From the NCBI GenBank assembly GCA_009829735.1, contig CM020618.1:10383119-10447118 (forward strand): a DNA stretch of 64,000 nucleotides, written 5' to 3'. This document shows positions 32,828 through 44,260 of the stretch, piece by piece; within the stretch, counting starts at the first letter, position 1; the number at the start of each line of letters is the position of its first letter. The stretch is from Pyropia yezoensis (taxonomy: Eukaryota > Rhodophyta > Bangiophyceae > Bangiales > Bangiaceae). The notes beneath the pieces are model-generated. The model saw only the letters and a list, made by a program, of their open reading frames with translations. It made no database searches and was not told the DNA's origin. The position numbers were made by a program, and so were the translations under genes.

Positions 32828-33999
32828 CTCTGCGGGGGGTACGGCCGCAACGGCAGGGGCGGCGGCTTGGGGGGGGAGGGGGACCCCCTCCACGGCGCCC
32901 CAGACAGCCACGCGTACGACGGCGGCGCGTCGTCGCTGACCGACGCCCTCCCCCTGCCGCGGGTGCTGGGCCTGCTGTCGGACGGCGGGCCCGACGCGGC
33001 GGCGGCGACGGCGGCGGCGGCGGCGGCAGCCGCCGCGGCCGCTCCCCGCGGCGGTGGCACACGCGGCGCGGCGGGCGGCCTGGCCACGTCCATGGCCGGC
33101 GACGACGCCCCCCCCCCGCACCCCCCACCCCCGCCGGGGGGGGCGGCGCCCCCCGCCCCGCCCGGCCACGCCCACCCGCGGGTGGTCATTTGCACGGCGG
33201 CGGTGCCGGCGGCGGCGGCGGCCACCGCCACCGCCGCCACCGCCGCCGCCGCCGCCGCCGAGTGGACCCCCGTGGGGGGCGAAATCACCTTTCAGGGGGG
33301 GGGGTGGCGCCTGTGGGTGCGCCCGACGGGGGGGGGGGGAGCGCCGCTGCCGCCGCTGGGCCAGTGGACGGGGGGGGGTGGGGGGGTGGGGGGGGGGGGG
33401 CGGCGGGCGCCCCGGCCGGCCTGGCCGATGGCGGCGGCAGCAGCGGCCGCCTGTCCCGCCAGAGCAGCCTGCGCCGGCGGCTGCGGGCGGTGGTGGGGGC
33501 GGTGGGCGGGGGGGGGGGGGGGAGCGACCCGTCTGCCTCTGCGGGCAGCCCCGGCAGCAGCGGCGGCGGCGGCAGCGGCAGCGGCGGTGCCGCTGCTGCT
33601 GCTGCTGCCGCCGCCCTCCCGTCGGCCACCGCCGCCGACGGTGGCGCCGTCGGCGGCGGTGGCGGTGGCGGCAGCGGGGGCATCCCCGGTGGCACTGGCG
33701 GTGGCGGCGGGGGTGGGGGCGGTGGCGGCGGCGGCGGCGGCGGCGGCGGGGGCGGGGGCGGGGTCGGTGGCGGGCGGGCGGCCAAGCCGGTGCCCTACAC
33801 CTTTGCGCGGCTGGACGTGGCGGTGGAGCGGCTGGGCGGCGGTGGCGGCGGCGGCGGGTGGCTAGTCATGGACGCGCGGCTGGCGGGGGTGGGGACGGCG
33901 ACGCTCGGGTGGGGGGGCGGCGCCGCCGCGCAGGTGCTGGTGGGGGGGGTGGAGGTGGCGCTGCCGACGGTCATGGAGGTGGTCTTTTCGTTGCTGTGA
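30314..33999 (+). CDS. OAS/poly(A)-polymerase-fold nucleotidyltransferase-like protein, probably catalytically dead
   Basis: Ordered motifs match the OAS/PAP superfamily. They are a LRRWAPPP..RGTAV segment (~30480-30580), a HLAVLVPGW strand (~30869), a LTFVVGG..VGIVVG hairpin (31022-31070), then the substrate-binding half: YPDLARLAKLWVESV (31200-31244), KPSPLLVELVMLAAYQ (31340-31387), LDRTVARVFLRFLALL (~32229) and RPLMVLDPALPSVDVA with a following W (32405-32475). The last resembles the OAS 'RPVILDPADPT' block. Long Gly/Ala/Pro inserts separate these blocks. The catalytic DxD before HLAVLV reads SRH and the third acidic position reads Gly, so activity looks lost. Frame changes 2>1>0>2>1 all fall in homopolymer runs. 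The start is ATG 30314 in a good context (AACCATGGG); the end is the stop at 33997-33999 after a KPVPYTFARLDVAV segment. Confidence 0.55.
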
Positions 34000-34821
34000 C
34001 ACAGCGTTCACCGGGGGGGAGGTGGGGGCGGGGGGTTGGCGGCGGGTGCGAGCATGCGTAGGAGGACGTGGGTGGCGACCGGGAGGGTCGGGGCGGGCGG
34101 TTAGGGAGAGACACCATCGGCCGGTTGGCGGCTGGGGGCGGGGCGGGGCGGCGCGCGCCGATGACGTTGGGGGGTGGGGGGGCGAGCGGATGGCTGAGGG
34201 GGCGGCTAGCGGATCCCGGGGGTGTGTGTGGCGTAAAGTTTAGGGGACGACGACAAGGAAGGGGGCAGGGGGGATGGACACTGGGGCTGGGGGGACGTTG
34301 AATGCGCTCGTCGGACTGGCGGGACGGGTGGGCGGGCGGGCGGGTGGGCGGGCAGGCGGGCGGGATGCGAAAGAAGAAGGTTGACGCCACGGCTGTGGCA
34401 CCACCACCGCAGCCGCCGTCCTCGACGGCGTGTCCCACGCCCCTACCCACGCGCTGCTCCAGCGAACAGCACCCCCCCCCCCTCCCAGCGCCCGCCCCCC
34501 GCGGCTGCCGCTCCACCCCTGCCACGACGTCCGCCACCCCCAGCGGCGGCGTCTTCTGCTCGTGCGGCGGCGGCAGCGCCATAACATACCGCAGGACGAC
34601 CCGTGGGGTGGCGTGCGACCGTCCCCCAATCCGCCGCCGCGGCCTGCCCCCCTCAAGGGTCGTGACCCACGTTGGTGTACTGTTTACGCACGTTTGTGTA
34701 CTGTTTAATCCACCAGGCGAGCGCGCTGGTGGTGGTGACGGCTTTTCGGGGCAGGCAAAAGAGGGGGGGGGAACAGTCGTCGCGGCGGAGGCCGCGGCGA
34801 CGGTTTTTTTATAGGAGCGCC
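34000..34821. other. Downstream region, no clear gene
   Basis: G-rich then C-rich. A plus-strand frame beginning MRKKKVDATAV near 34365 and its antisense are both low complexity. TGTACTGTTTA occurs twice about 22 bp apart (34677-34710). Confidence 0.3.
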
Positions 34822-34887
34822 AAAGGCGCAGCGGGAGTAGCCGGTTCTGACGCGTCCGTCAGAACCGGCTACGCCCGCTGCGCCTTT
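34822..34887. repeat. Near-perfect hairpin, 31 bp stem
   Basis: Arms 34822-34852 and 34857-34887 are complementary with a single mismatch and enclose the 4-base loop CGTC. The stem contains GTAGCCGGTTCTGACG. It is far stronger than needed for a terminator and resembles a small foldback element. Confidence 0.9.
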
Positions 34888-34907
34888 TGTGGCGGGTGCC
34901 TAAAGTA

Positions 34908-34945
34908 AAGGCGGGGGCACGCTACGTCTAGCGTGCCCCCGCCTT
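34908..34945. repeat. Perfect hairpin, 17 bp stem
   Basis: Arms AAGGCGGGGGCACGCTA (34908-34924) and its complement (34929-34945) enclose the loop CGTC, the same loop as the neighbouring 31 bp hairpin 20 bp away. Confidence 0.9.
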
Positions 34946-35800
34946 CACAACAGCTGTGGCGGCGGTGGCGTGGGTGGCGGCAGCGGCGGCGGCGGCGGCA
35001 GTGCTGGACCTGAAGGTAGCCGGCTCCAACGGACGCGGGGGTGACCGCGGGGGAGTCCAGGGCACGCGCGATGTGCACCCCTTATCCCCACACAGAGCCC
35101 CGCGACTGGCCTGCATCCGCCTCAGCAGCGCTGCCCACCGACGCCGCACACAGATGCCACCCGACGCCATCGCAGCTTCGGCTGCGTCACCCACCCGTAG
35201 CCCGCCCCTACCCACCCACCCGAGGACCACCCCAATCACCGCACCCACCCCTCACCAACCACCCACACCGGAAATGCACTCCAACCCACCCAGCCACGCA
35301 CCTCACCAGCACACCCTCTCCCCGCCCCACGTCACCGCCTCTCCCACCCGCGGCGCCACGTCCGCGCTGCAGCCGGGAGCCGGCCGGGCGCACCACCCAA
35401 CGCGGGTGGTGCGCCCGCCCAACCCTTGCCCCAATCCGCCACGGTCGCCGGCGTCGGGTTGCCGACGACCCCCAACTCGGGGCCGGCGGCGCCCGCCGCC
35501 CGTGGCCGCTGCGCGCCGGCACGCGGCGCGGCGGCTGCCGCGCGGCGGCCTCCCACGGCGCGCCCCCGTCGGGGGGCGCATGTCGGGAGGCGCCCTCGGC
35601 ACCCCCCCGAAAAAGGGTGACGCCGCCCCCCCCCCCCACCCCTCCGACGCCATCCGCCGCCGTCGCCGCCGCGACGCTGGCAACGTCAAACCAGCGGCGG
35701 AGCATCAGCCGCAGCACGCCCCCGACCCCGTCCAGCCCCCCCCCCGCCACCGATGCAGCCGCCGCCGCCGCCACCGCCGCTCGCGCGCGCGCGTCACCTG
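34946..35800. other. No gene recognised
   Basis: C-rich strand with CCCACCC motifs. Long frames on both strands are low complexity. Confidence 0.3.
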
Positions 35801-36522
35801 CGCCATCGACCGCCAGCGTCTGGCGGCAGTAGCCGCTGTGCCCTCCCTCACCCCCGCCGCCCATGCCCGCGCAGACGCGGTACGCGGGGGCGATAATGGG
35901 GCCCTCCTTGTTCGTGTTCAGGGGGAGGGGGGGGGGGGTGCCGGGCGGCCGAGAGCGGCCGCTGCGGCGGCGCTCCCCGCCGCCGCCGCCGCCGCCAACC
36001 CGCCGCCGCCGCGCGAGGTCGCCCGCAACCGCGGCGGCCGGCGGCGGCGGTGGCAGCGGCGGCGGCGGTGGATTGGTGGGGGGGGGGGGGAGGGGCGCCC
36101 CGCCATGTTGGCGGCGCCCGTGGCCGCGCCCCGCGCCGGGCGCGGCCGCCCCCCCACTTGTCCGCCCACTTGACTGCCGCGGCGGTATGGCGGCGCCACC
36201 GCTGGCATAGGGCGGCGGGGCCCGGAAGGGTAAATGCGGCGGCAGGAGGGTGCGGACCCCGGCTCCGGGTGAAGCACGCGCGAAGCCTGCGCCATCGACC
36301 GCCGGCGTCAGGCGGCAGCAGCCGCCCCGCCCTCCCTCACCGCCGCCGCCCATGCCCGCGCAGACGCGGTAAGCGGGGGCGATAAGGGGGCCCTCCTTGT
36401 TTGTGTCCATGAGGGGAGGGGGCGGGGTGCCTGGCGGCCGAGAGCGGCCGCCGCGGCGGTGTTTCGCGCCGCCGCCGCCGCCAACCCGCCGCAGACATCC
36501 GCGGTCGCCCGCGGCGGCGGCG

Positions 36523-36561
<39 letters not shown>

Positions 36562-36665
36562 AGCGGCGGCGGCGGAGGATAGGTGGGGGGGGGTAGGAGG
36601 GGCGCCCCGCCATGTTGGCGGCGCCCATGGCCGCGCCCCGCGCCGGGCGCGGCCGCCCACCCACT
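35801..36665. repeat. Direct duplication, 489 bp spacing
   Basis: A segment starting CGCCATCGACCGCC at 35801 recurs at 36290 with the same order of sub-blocks: GCCCATGCCCGCGCAGACGC, GGGGCGATAA, GGCCCTCCTTGTT, GGCGGCCGAGAGCGGCCGC, a (GGC)n run, CATGTTGGCGGCGCCC and GGGCGCGGCCGCCC. The copies are diverged by substitutions and GGC-run length. A minus-strand frame runs through both but looks like repeat translation. Confidence 0.75.
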
Positions 36666-37470
36666 TAGCCGACACCGCCGCCGAGGTGCAGCGTTGGTGG
36701 CGGTGGTAGGCATGCCCGCTGCGGCGGGGAGAGGTGCCTCAATATTGGTAGCGCGCTGTTTTATCTGCACCTGCAGGATAAAAAGATGACGCGACGAAAA
36801 AAGAACAAAAAGGGTAGTGCAGGAGCCAATGACAATCCGGGGGGGCAGCCACAACAAAAACAAACAGAGAAGGCGGGTGTAAAAGTTAGAACCGGATCGG
36901 AACAAAGAGGGAGACCACCACACACACACACACGAAAAAGAATAGAACCAACACCCAAGAAGACACTAGCAGCGAGTAGAGAGAAGAAACGTACCAGTAG
37001 TATGGAGGTCCATAGCTGGAGCAGAATAGCGGTGGACAATTGGTGCCCGCTGGGCGCGGCGTCCGCGGGTGGGCGCCCTCCGTCAGGGCAGCCCAGCCGG
37101 GGCTGGTGGCGGCGGGCGGCTAGGGCGGTGCACCCGCCGCCCAAAATCATGCAGGCACGACCCGTCCCGCCGTCCCGCCGTCCCCAGGCGCCCCCGCGAG
37201 CCGGCACAAGGTGCACAGGGCGGGCTCGTTGAGCGACATGCGGGGAGGTGAGGGGGGTTAAAGGTGGGGAAACGGGGAAGGAGAAGGCGCAGTTGCCGGC
37301 AGGCGCCGCAGGGCCAGGCGCAGGTCGAACGCGGTCGAGGAGAAGGGGGTGGTGTGCAGGCATGCCGCTGCCGTCCACGGCGGCGGGGAGGCTCAAGGCC
37401 GCGACAATGGCAGTGCCCCGCTGAGGTGGCGGTGCCGCCGACGTCCCCCGCGGCCCACAGTCTTGGATGG
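36666..37470. other. No gene recognised
   Basis: 36770-37010 is less GC-rich and has a short CACACACAC run near 36920. No domain in any frame. Confidence 0.3.
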
Positions 37471-37586
37471 TAATGTGCCCTGGACTGCTACATCCAGTGT
37501 GCGTCGGGATCAGCGAGGACTCCCAGGGTAATGTGCCCTGGACGGCTACATCCAGTGTGCGTCGGGATCAGCGAGGACTCCCTCTT
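37471..37586. repeat. Two tandem 58 bp repeats
   Basis: The unit TAATGTGCCCTGGAC...CATCCAGTGTGCGTCGGG...AGCGAGGACTCCC occurs at 37471 and 37529 with one substitution. Confidence 0.9.
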
Positions 37587-40500
37587 TTATGGGCACCAGC
37601 CGGCACAGCCAGCGGCCCGGGGGGCACGAGCGGGCGAGGGTGCGCGGAGGGTGCGTACGGGCAGGCCGGCGGGCCGAGGAAAAAGCGCGGGACCGTGCGG
37701 GCCCCGCGGGCGCCGGCGGGCTGCTGGGGCGTGACAGCTAAAGGGCGGGGGGGGACACTCCCGGCCCGTGGATGGCAGCCACGGTCCCGCGCGCCGGCGT
37801 GCGGCCGGGCGGGTAGGGGGGATGGCGGGAAGGTGAAGCGGGCGGGCGGGCGGACCTGGACGGAAGTGGACGACCTCGCCGTGGCGGCGGGCCCGCCGAG
37901 GCGTGGCGGGCATGTCAGGGCGGCCTGCAGGATACGTCGGGGGGAAGGGTCGGGCGGGTGGAGACGCGCGCTCCCGCGCGCGCGCCGGGCCGGGCCCCCC
38001 GCCCCCTGGCCACCCCCACCGGCCGGGCGGACGGCCCCGCGCCGCACGCCGCCTGCGCGAATTTGGGGGCGGCCGACGGCGGTGGCGGCGCGGCGGCGCG
38101 GCGGCCAGGCAAGTCTGCCGCGGACGCGCCTGCGGGGGCTATCACCGGCGACGCCCGTCACGCGCCATCCTACTCCCTGCGTGCACCCAAGGGGGATTGG
38201 CGGGCGAAGGCCGCAATCGCCGATCGGGGGGGGGGGGGGGGGGGCGTCTGATTTGGCGGGGTGGGGATGCGCGCGCGGGCGGGCGGCGGCCGCCACCGGG
38301 GACGATCGGCGGCGGGCGGCGCGGTGTCGTTGGCGTCCCCCCGCGCGCCATGGCGTGGACAGCGCGCAAAACGGACGCGGGGCGGAGGTCGGGGGGGGGC
38401 GCCGGTGGCGGCCGCCGGGAGGCCGCGAGGAAACCCCCCCCTTGTTCGCGTCTGACGCCCCTGTCTGCGAGGGCCGCTGCATCTGCGCGGCGGTTTATAA
38501 AAACGCCCAACCCCCTCCCCCCCCCCCCCCCCCCGCCACCGCCTTCTTGTGTTGGGCGACCGCGCGTGCGGAGTAGGGGCGGCGAGGCGACGCGATAGGG
38601 CGCGGCGCAGCTGTCATGCGCGCCCGCGCGTGCCCTCGCGCGGCCGGCGGTTGGGGTGGCGCGAGCCGCGCCGCGTCGCACCGCTCACACGTGCGGCGTT
38701 CGGGTGGCCGCGGCGGGGGGGGTGTCGTATTTTGGCCCGCCCTCGCCGTCTAAGCAGTCTCGCGTCGGTGACAAGAAATAACAGAAGAAAACGGCTGTCT
38801 ATCTGGCGCTCCTGCCCGACCGACCTCGACGCAGACCCCGCTGGAGCCGCACAGATCTGTGACCAGACCCAGCGGTTTGGTCCGGCGACGAGGGGAGGAA
38901 GCGAGCCAGCACGGCTGGCGGCTTGGTAGCTGCTGACACTGCCCCCCCCAATCCCTTCCTCGCATTCCCCGTATCGCACTCCTGGTGCCACGCTGCCGTG
39001 CGTTCCCCGTCGGCCCGGTGCATAATGGGGAGCAGCTGGCTGCAGCCGGCTGGCCACCGCGCCCGTCCCTCCACCGCCGCCGCTCCAACATGCAGATTCC
39101 CGCCACAGGTCGCGCGCGTATCACGCGGTTTCCCCCCGGCCAAAGCCAACAGACACTTGCCGTGCGCCCCCAGAGCGTTTTTTGACTTCCCAATCCTCAT
39201 TACAGTGCGAACGGCCCCAGTACATATTGGCCTTGGGGGAGCCGGGGATGGTGTCGGCACTACCCGAAACCGTCGGGCGGCAGCAGCCGCCCCTCCCGCG
39301 TCGGGGGGGTGACGCGACCGGGGTGGGGGGGTGGCGCGTAGGGGGGAGGCGCGACGGGGAGGGGCGGGTGAACTCCCCACCCCCACCGAGGGGCGGGTCA
39401 ACGCCCCACCCCCGCCGCCGCCGCCGCCCGCCCCAGCCCCGTCCCCTGCGTCCGTTTTGCGCTTTGTACACCCCGCCCTCGCCCCCTCCTACTTCCCGCC
39501 GCGACCGCGCGCCTGCGCCACGGCCGTCGTGCCACCCACGGGCGGCCCCTGCCACGATCCCGCCCTGCTTTTTTGTGAGCCAGCCCGCCCGCCTGTCAGG
39601 CCATCTCGCCTGCCGTCTGGCGCCCCCGCCCGGGCTCCGGCGCGCGCCTTCCCGCGCCGCCCCGCGCCACCGCGGACGCTGCTGCCACCCACGGTGCGGG
39701 CGCACCCCCCGCCCCCCCCGTCCGACCATTTCGCCCCGTGTACTTCAAGATCGCCCCCGCGCCGTACGAGCAGCTGCCTCCCACCCCTCGTCGCCATCCT
39801 CCTCGTGTGCCCGCCCCATCGACCTGCCCCGTCGTCGCGGCGGCCACCCATGACCTGCGGGCGTGCCCGCCATGACGGCGCTCGCCGCCGCCGTTGCGGT
39901 CGCTGCCTTTGGCGGTCGTGGCGCCGCCGTCGTCTCTACCACCTCTGCCGCGGCCTGGCGGCGCCGTCGCTGGGCTGGGGAGGGTGGATGGGTGGGGTGC
40001 GTCGCGCCTGCCTTTCGGCGGCAGCTGCTCCAGTTCCCTTGCCACCCCCTCGCCACAACTTCACTGGGTAGCCGCGGTAGGGGCGGCCGCAGGCGGACGC
40101 CGCCTCCGCCCACCTCTGGCCAATCCCTTCTTTGCCTTTGTGCTGTACATGTCCACCGGTTCGTCCTGCTTATTTGGTTTGCTTGCGCTGTTCGTTTTTT
40201 TTCGTTTCTCTCTTTTTTTGTTTTTCGTTTGTTCCTGTCTCTCTTCTGTGGTCGTTGTGTCTCTCCCGACTGTTCCCGGCCGACGCACAGTCACCGTCGC
40301 CCCTCCCGCTTCGCAACTTGCAGCTTCTCCATCGGGGGGGCATGGGTTTTCTTCCCGCTGTCCCCCCTTGTCGTGCGGAGGGGCGGGACAGGCGGCTATG
40401 ACGCCGCCGCACCGGCGCGGGGGCGGGCTCCCTTTTTCGAGAGCGGTGCGGTGCGGCGGTGCGTCCGCACGGGCTGCTAATCTGAACAGGTTTCTAACTT

Positions 40501-41900
40501 TCACGCCCCCTTTGACTTTTTGCTGTCTGTGGCCACCCTGCGTTTTTGATTGTGCCAGGCAACCTCGCCGGTTGGTTGGCGGCCACTCCCGCCGCGTGCG
40601 CGTCAATGCGGCGCGCGCGCTCATTGCCTGCGCCTTCCCACCGCTGCCGTCTCACAGGATGCCGCTGCGGATGCCCTTTCCGCCGCTGCGCGCATGCTCC
40701 CCCAGCCGCTGCTTTTGCGGGGCGCCTGTGACCCCTGTTGGTGGCGCCGGCCGGCTACAACAGGTGGCCGAGACGGCTGCCGCACGCTACCGGTAGGGGT
40801 GGCGGTCGCCGTCTCTGCGACGGTCCTGCGGCTTCTGTGGTGTCGTGCTTGCCGCGAGCGTCTTCTGTGCATGGCCGTGACAAGGTGCACTAGGTGCCAC
40901 GAACGGCCGCTCATGACCGTGGGCGGCGGTGGAGAGCGTGCACGGGCTGACGCACACTGCTCGCGGCGGCGGCGGGTGACGGTTGGCGGTGGCGGCGGCG
41001 CGGATTGGGGGGGGGCGCAGCGCGACGGTGGCGGCGGCCGCGTCATCGCCCATTTGGTGCTGTGGCGGCGCCCGCCGTTGGCGGTGGCCTTGTGCCTGCG
41101 GCGGTGGCCAGCGGCGGAGCTGGTGCGCGATTGCTGACATTCGCTTGCCGCGGCGGCAAGGTGGCGGTGTCGTCATCCACTGTACGCGGTGTCGGCGGCT
41201 GCTGCCACGTTGGCGAGGCGGCAGCACCTCCTGCTGGTGGCGCCAGTGCACTGCGGTAGCCGTGCTGTGCTGAGGGGCTATCCACTGTCGGCGATGGTGG
41301 CCGGCTACCGCGCATTGGTGCGGCGCCGTGGCGTTGCGTTGTTGGCCGCGGATCGCGGCGTCGGCAAGGTGCGGCGGCAGTACCCGAATCGCACGGCGGC
41401 GGTGCGCGGCGGCGGCGAGGTGCCCAGGCTTGCGACTGTTGCTTGCGCGTCGGCTTTCCGGGCTTCAGCCAGTTGTGAAGGTGCTGCCTGCGCCTGAGAC
41501 GCCAACGGGCACCGCCACCTCGGTTGTGTGCCGGCGTCTGCTGCTTTTGTCGTACACAGCAGCGACACCATGCTGCTACCAGCACCATGATATTGTAAGC
41601 CTTGCTCCAGCCGCCGGTGGTGCGCTGCGCCGCTGGACGCCGCTACCGTCGCGGCTGTGGGCGCCGCCGCGTGGAGGTGGTGCGCGGGCGGGGCGGGCGG
41701 CCGTCACGACGCAACGTGTGCCGCCTTTGCCACAGACGCTGCCGGGCCAGTACGGTTGCCGGCCGTCCACGGCGCCGCTGCCGCGGCTGCGCCCGCCGCT
41801 GCTCTCGCCATCGGCGCATTTTCTTTCGTGCGTCAGCCTGCCTGGCCTCGCAGTTGGCAACCGATGAGAGCGGCAGGCGGTCGAGCGGGGCGGGGTGAGG
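37587..41900. other. No gene recognised
   Basis: About 4.3 kb. 37.6-38.7 kb is extremely GC-rich with G18 near 38226 and C18 near 38516. 38.75-39.3 kb is of ordinary composition. 40.18-40.30 kb has T-rich tracts. 40.9-41.6 kb is degenerate GGCGGTGGC-like sequence. Overlapping frames on both strands lack domains, and I cannot defend a gene. Confidence 0.3.
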
Positions 41901-41929
41901 TGGGAGCTGGGCCGCACGCCGGCACGCTG

Positions 41930-42560
41930 CTCCGACTGCCACCGCCGCCACAGGCTGTCGCTGCAGCCGCCGCGGCTGCCGCTGCGGCTGTCGCTGCGGG
42001 AAGATGCGGCTGCCGCTGCCGCTGCGGCTGCGACTGCCGCGGCCACGGCTGCTGCCGCTGCCGCTGCGGCTGCCGCTGCGGCTGCCGCCTGCCACTGCGG
42101 CAGCCGATGCAGCTGCCGCTGCTGCGGCCGCAGCAGCCGCCGACTCGGCTGCCGCTGCGGCTGCCGATGCGGCTGTCGCTGCTGGTCCCGCTGCTGCGGC
42201 GCCTGCCGCGGCCGCGGCCGCTACCGCTGCACCTGCCGCGGCCGCGGCCGCTGAGGCTGTGGCCGCCGAAGCGGCTGCGGCTGCAGCTGCCGATGCGGCT
42301 ACCGCTGCAGCTGCCGCTGCGCCTACCGATGCGGCCGCCGCTGCAGCTGCCGCTGCCCCTGCCGATGCCGCTGCGGCTGCGCCTGTCGCGGCCGCGGCCG
42401 CTGCGCCTTCCGCTGCTGCTGACGCTGCCGCTGCGCCTGCTCCTGCCGCTGTCGCTGCGCCGGCCGCAGCCGCGGTTGCTGCCGCTGCGCCTGCCGCTGC
42501 CGCTGCCGCTGCCGCTGCCGTTCCCGCTTCCGCTGCAGCGGCTGCCTCTGAGACTGTCTT
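41930..42560 (+). repeat. GCTGCC/GCGGCT hexamer repeat region
   Basis: Over 600 bp of degenerate GCTGCCGCTGCGGCT sequence. The plus-strand frame 42004-42624 is almost pure Ala, and the other frames are Leu/Pro/Arg or Cys/Gly, as expected of a hexanucleotide repeat. I treat it as a repeat and not a gene. Confidence 0.65.
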
Positions 42561-42639
42561 TCCGGCTGAGTCTGGCGTTACCTCAGCCGCCAGCGCGGCG
42601 TCGCCGGTGCCGCCGTGTGTCTAAGCACAGGCACCTCTG

Positions 42640-44260
42640 CCGTGGCCGTCCAGGCCGGCGGCGCCATTCGCCTCGAAGAAGCACGGGCCTTGCGCGCTGC
42701 GGTGCCTGTCGGTGTGGCTACGGTGCGCGGCGTCGTTGCAGTCACGGGCGCCGACGTCGTCCGAGCAGCTACGGTGGGTGCCGCTGGTGGCGTCCTCGGG
42801 GCGCCCGTCGTTCCTGTGCGCGTCGCGTCGCGGGGCTGACGGGGGCGCGAGGGTGGGCGTTTCCGTGCACGGCCGCCTCGCGGACGCGGCAGGGCGTCGT
42901 CCTGCGCTTCGCGCAGTGCGCGCGCGGGGCTGCATGTAGATGGGTGGCGCCGACGCTCGCGGCGGTGGTGGCGGCGTCGGCAGCGTTCTGCGTGTGCGGT
43001 GGGCGGGACCTAATTCCCTGGCCGCTGCCGTATGTGGGCCGCTTTCTGTCGGCGCGGGGGCAACGGTGGGCTTGCCCATGGCCGTTGGCTCGCGTCCCGC
43101 CGCGCCGGCTGCGGGGTGCCCGGCGCTGCGCGTGGCGGTGAGGCGCCGCCGACCAATGCGCCGCGAGCGGGGAGTGCGGCGTCGTGGCGCGCGCCGTCGT
43201 GGGCATCCCCGGCTCCTGCCGCCCACGGCGCCGCCGCCGACGGCGTCGCCGCCGTAGCTGTGCTGGACGTCCCTGTGCCCGTGGACGTCGACGCGGCGCG
43301 GCAGTCGTCTGACGACTGCTTCCTCCTCGTGGGTGTGGCGCTGTCGCCGAGCGCGCCTGCGCACGTGCGGCGTCGTGGCTGTCGACGCGTGCGTCGGTCT
43401 GGGCGTCGCCGTGTAAGCGCGCGCGCGCGCTAGCGGGCGCGGAGCGGGTCGTCGCCAATGACACGGGCATGGGCGTCACCTGGCGCGTTGTCGGCGGGAG
43501 TGCGCGTTGCGGTGCGTGTCGGCGCGGACGCGGGGCGTGGCGTGTCCTCGCCCACCCGCGAGCGGGTGCGTCGCCCGGGGCGTCGCCGTGCGTGTCGCCG
43601 TTGGTGTTGGTTCCTGCCTTGCGCGGGTCGTTCCATGGCGCGTCGCGGCGCGGACGCGGGCGCGTGCACGGGGGTGGGTGTCGCCCCTGGCGGCGGCGAC
43701 GCGGACGTACGGCGGGGCGCCGTCGTGGGCCTGGCACTGCGCGCGTGCCGCTGCGTGTCGCCGCGGTCGCCGTGGCGGACGGTGCCGGCGGGAGCGTTGC
43801 CGTCATTGTTGATGCGGGCGACGTCCCTTGCGGCCTTGCCCGCGGTGCCGACGCTGGCGTTTGCAGTGGCGCCGCCAAAAGGGCTTGCATTGGCATGCAG
43901 TTGCCACGCTTGCCCTGTGCGCCACCGTCGGCGATGCAATGACGGCGTGCGCGGCAAGAGCGGTGGGCGTTGCCGTGGTCCGTGCTGCGCGTCCCGCCGC
44001 GCCGGTCGCTGCGGGCCGTACGCCGCGCGTGGCGGTGTTGCGCTGCCGTCGGCGGGGCCGCGGACAGCGCTTTGGGCGTCGTGGCGCGCTCCGCCGTGGG
44101 CTTCCCCGCCGGCAGCGCCATTGGCGTCGCCATGCGTGCGGTGCTTGGCGTTGTCGTGCCCGTCGACGCCGACGCGGCGGTCGGCGACGACTGCGTCGTC
44201 CGCGTACGGGCGGCGATGCTGTCTTGCGTGCAGGTTGTTTGGGTGGGCGACGGCACGGAT
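42640..44260. repeat. Degenerate GC-rich repeats with a ~0.87 kb direct duplication
   Basis: Segment 43085-43310 recurs in similar order at about 43955-44190 (GCGTCCCGCCGCGCCGG, then GCGTGGCGGTG, GGCGTCGTGGCGCGC, CCGTCGACG-like, GACGCGGCG). The interval is dense in GGCGTCGC and GTCGCCGTG words. A 495-codon minus-strand frame across it is His/Arg/Thr/Pro-rich repeat translation. Confidence 0.5.

Noticed and set aside
35208..36929. 573-codon minus-strand ORF
   Set aside because: It runs through the 489 bp duplication and (GGC)n runs; the repeated peptide is explained by the DNA repeat.
38494..38503. TATA-like box TTTATAAAAA
   Set aside because: No gene or transcript start can be tied to it, and a single AT motif in GC-rich DNA is weak evidence.
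42004..42624. Almost pure polyalanine ORF
   Set aside because: A direct translation of a GCTGCC/GCGGCT repeat; the other frames are equally open and equally repetitive.
42769..44256. 495-codon minus-strand ORF rich in His/Thr/Arg
   Set aside because: It follows the GGCGTCGC word repeats of the plus strand, with no globular segment or family match.
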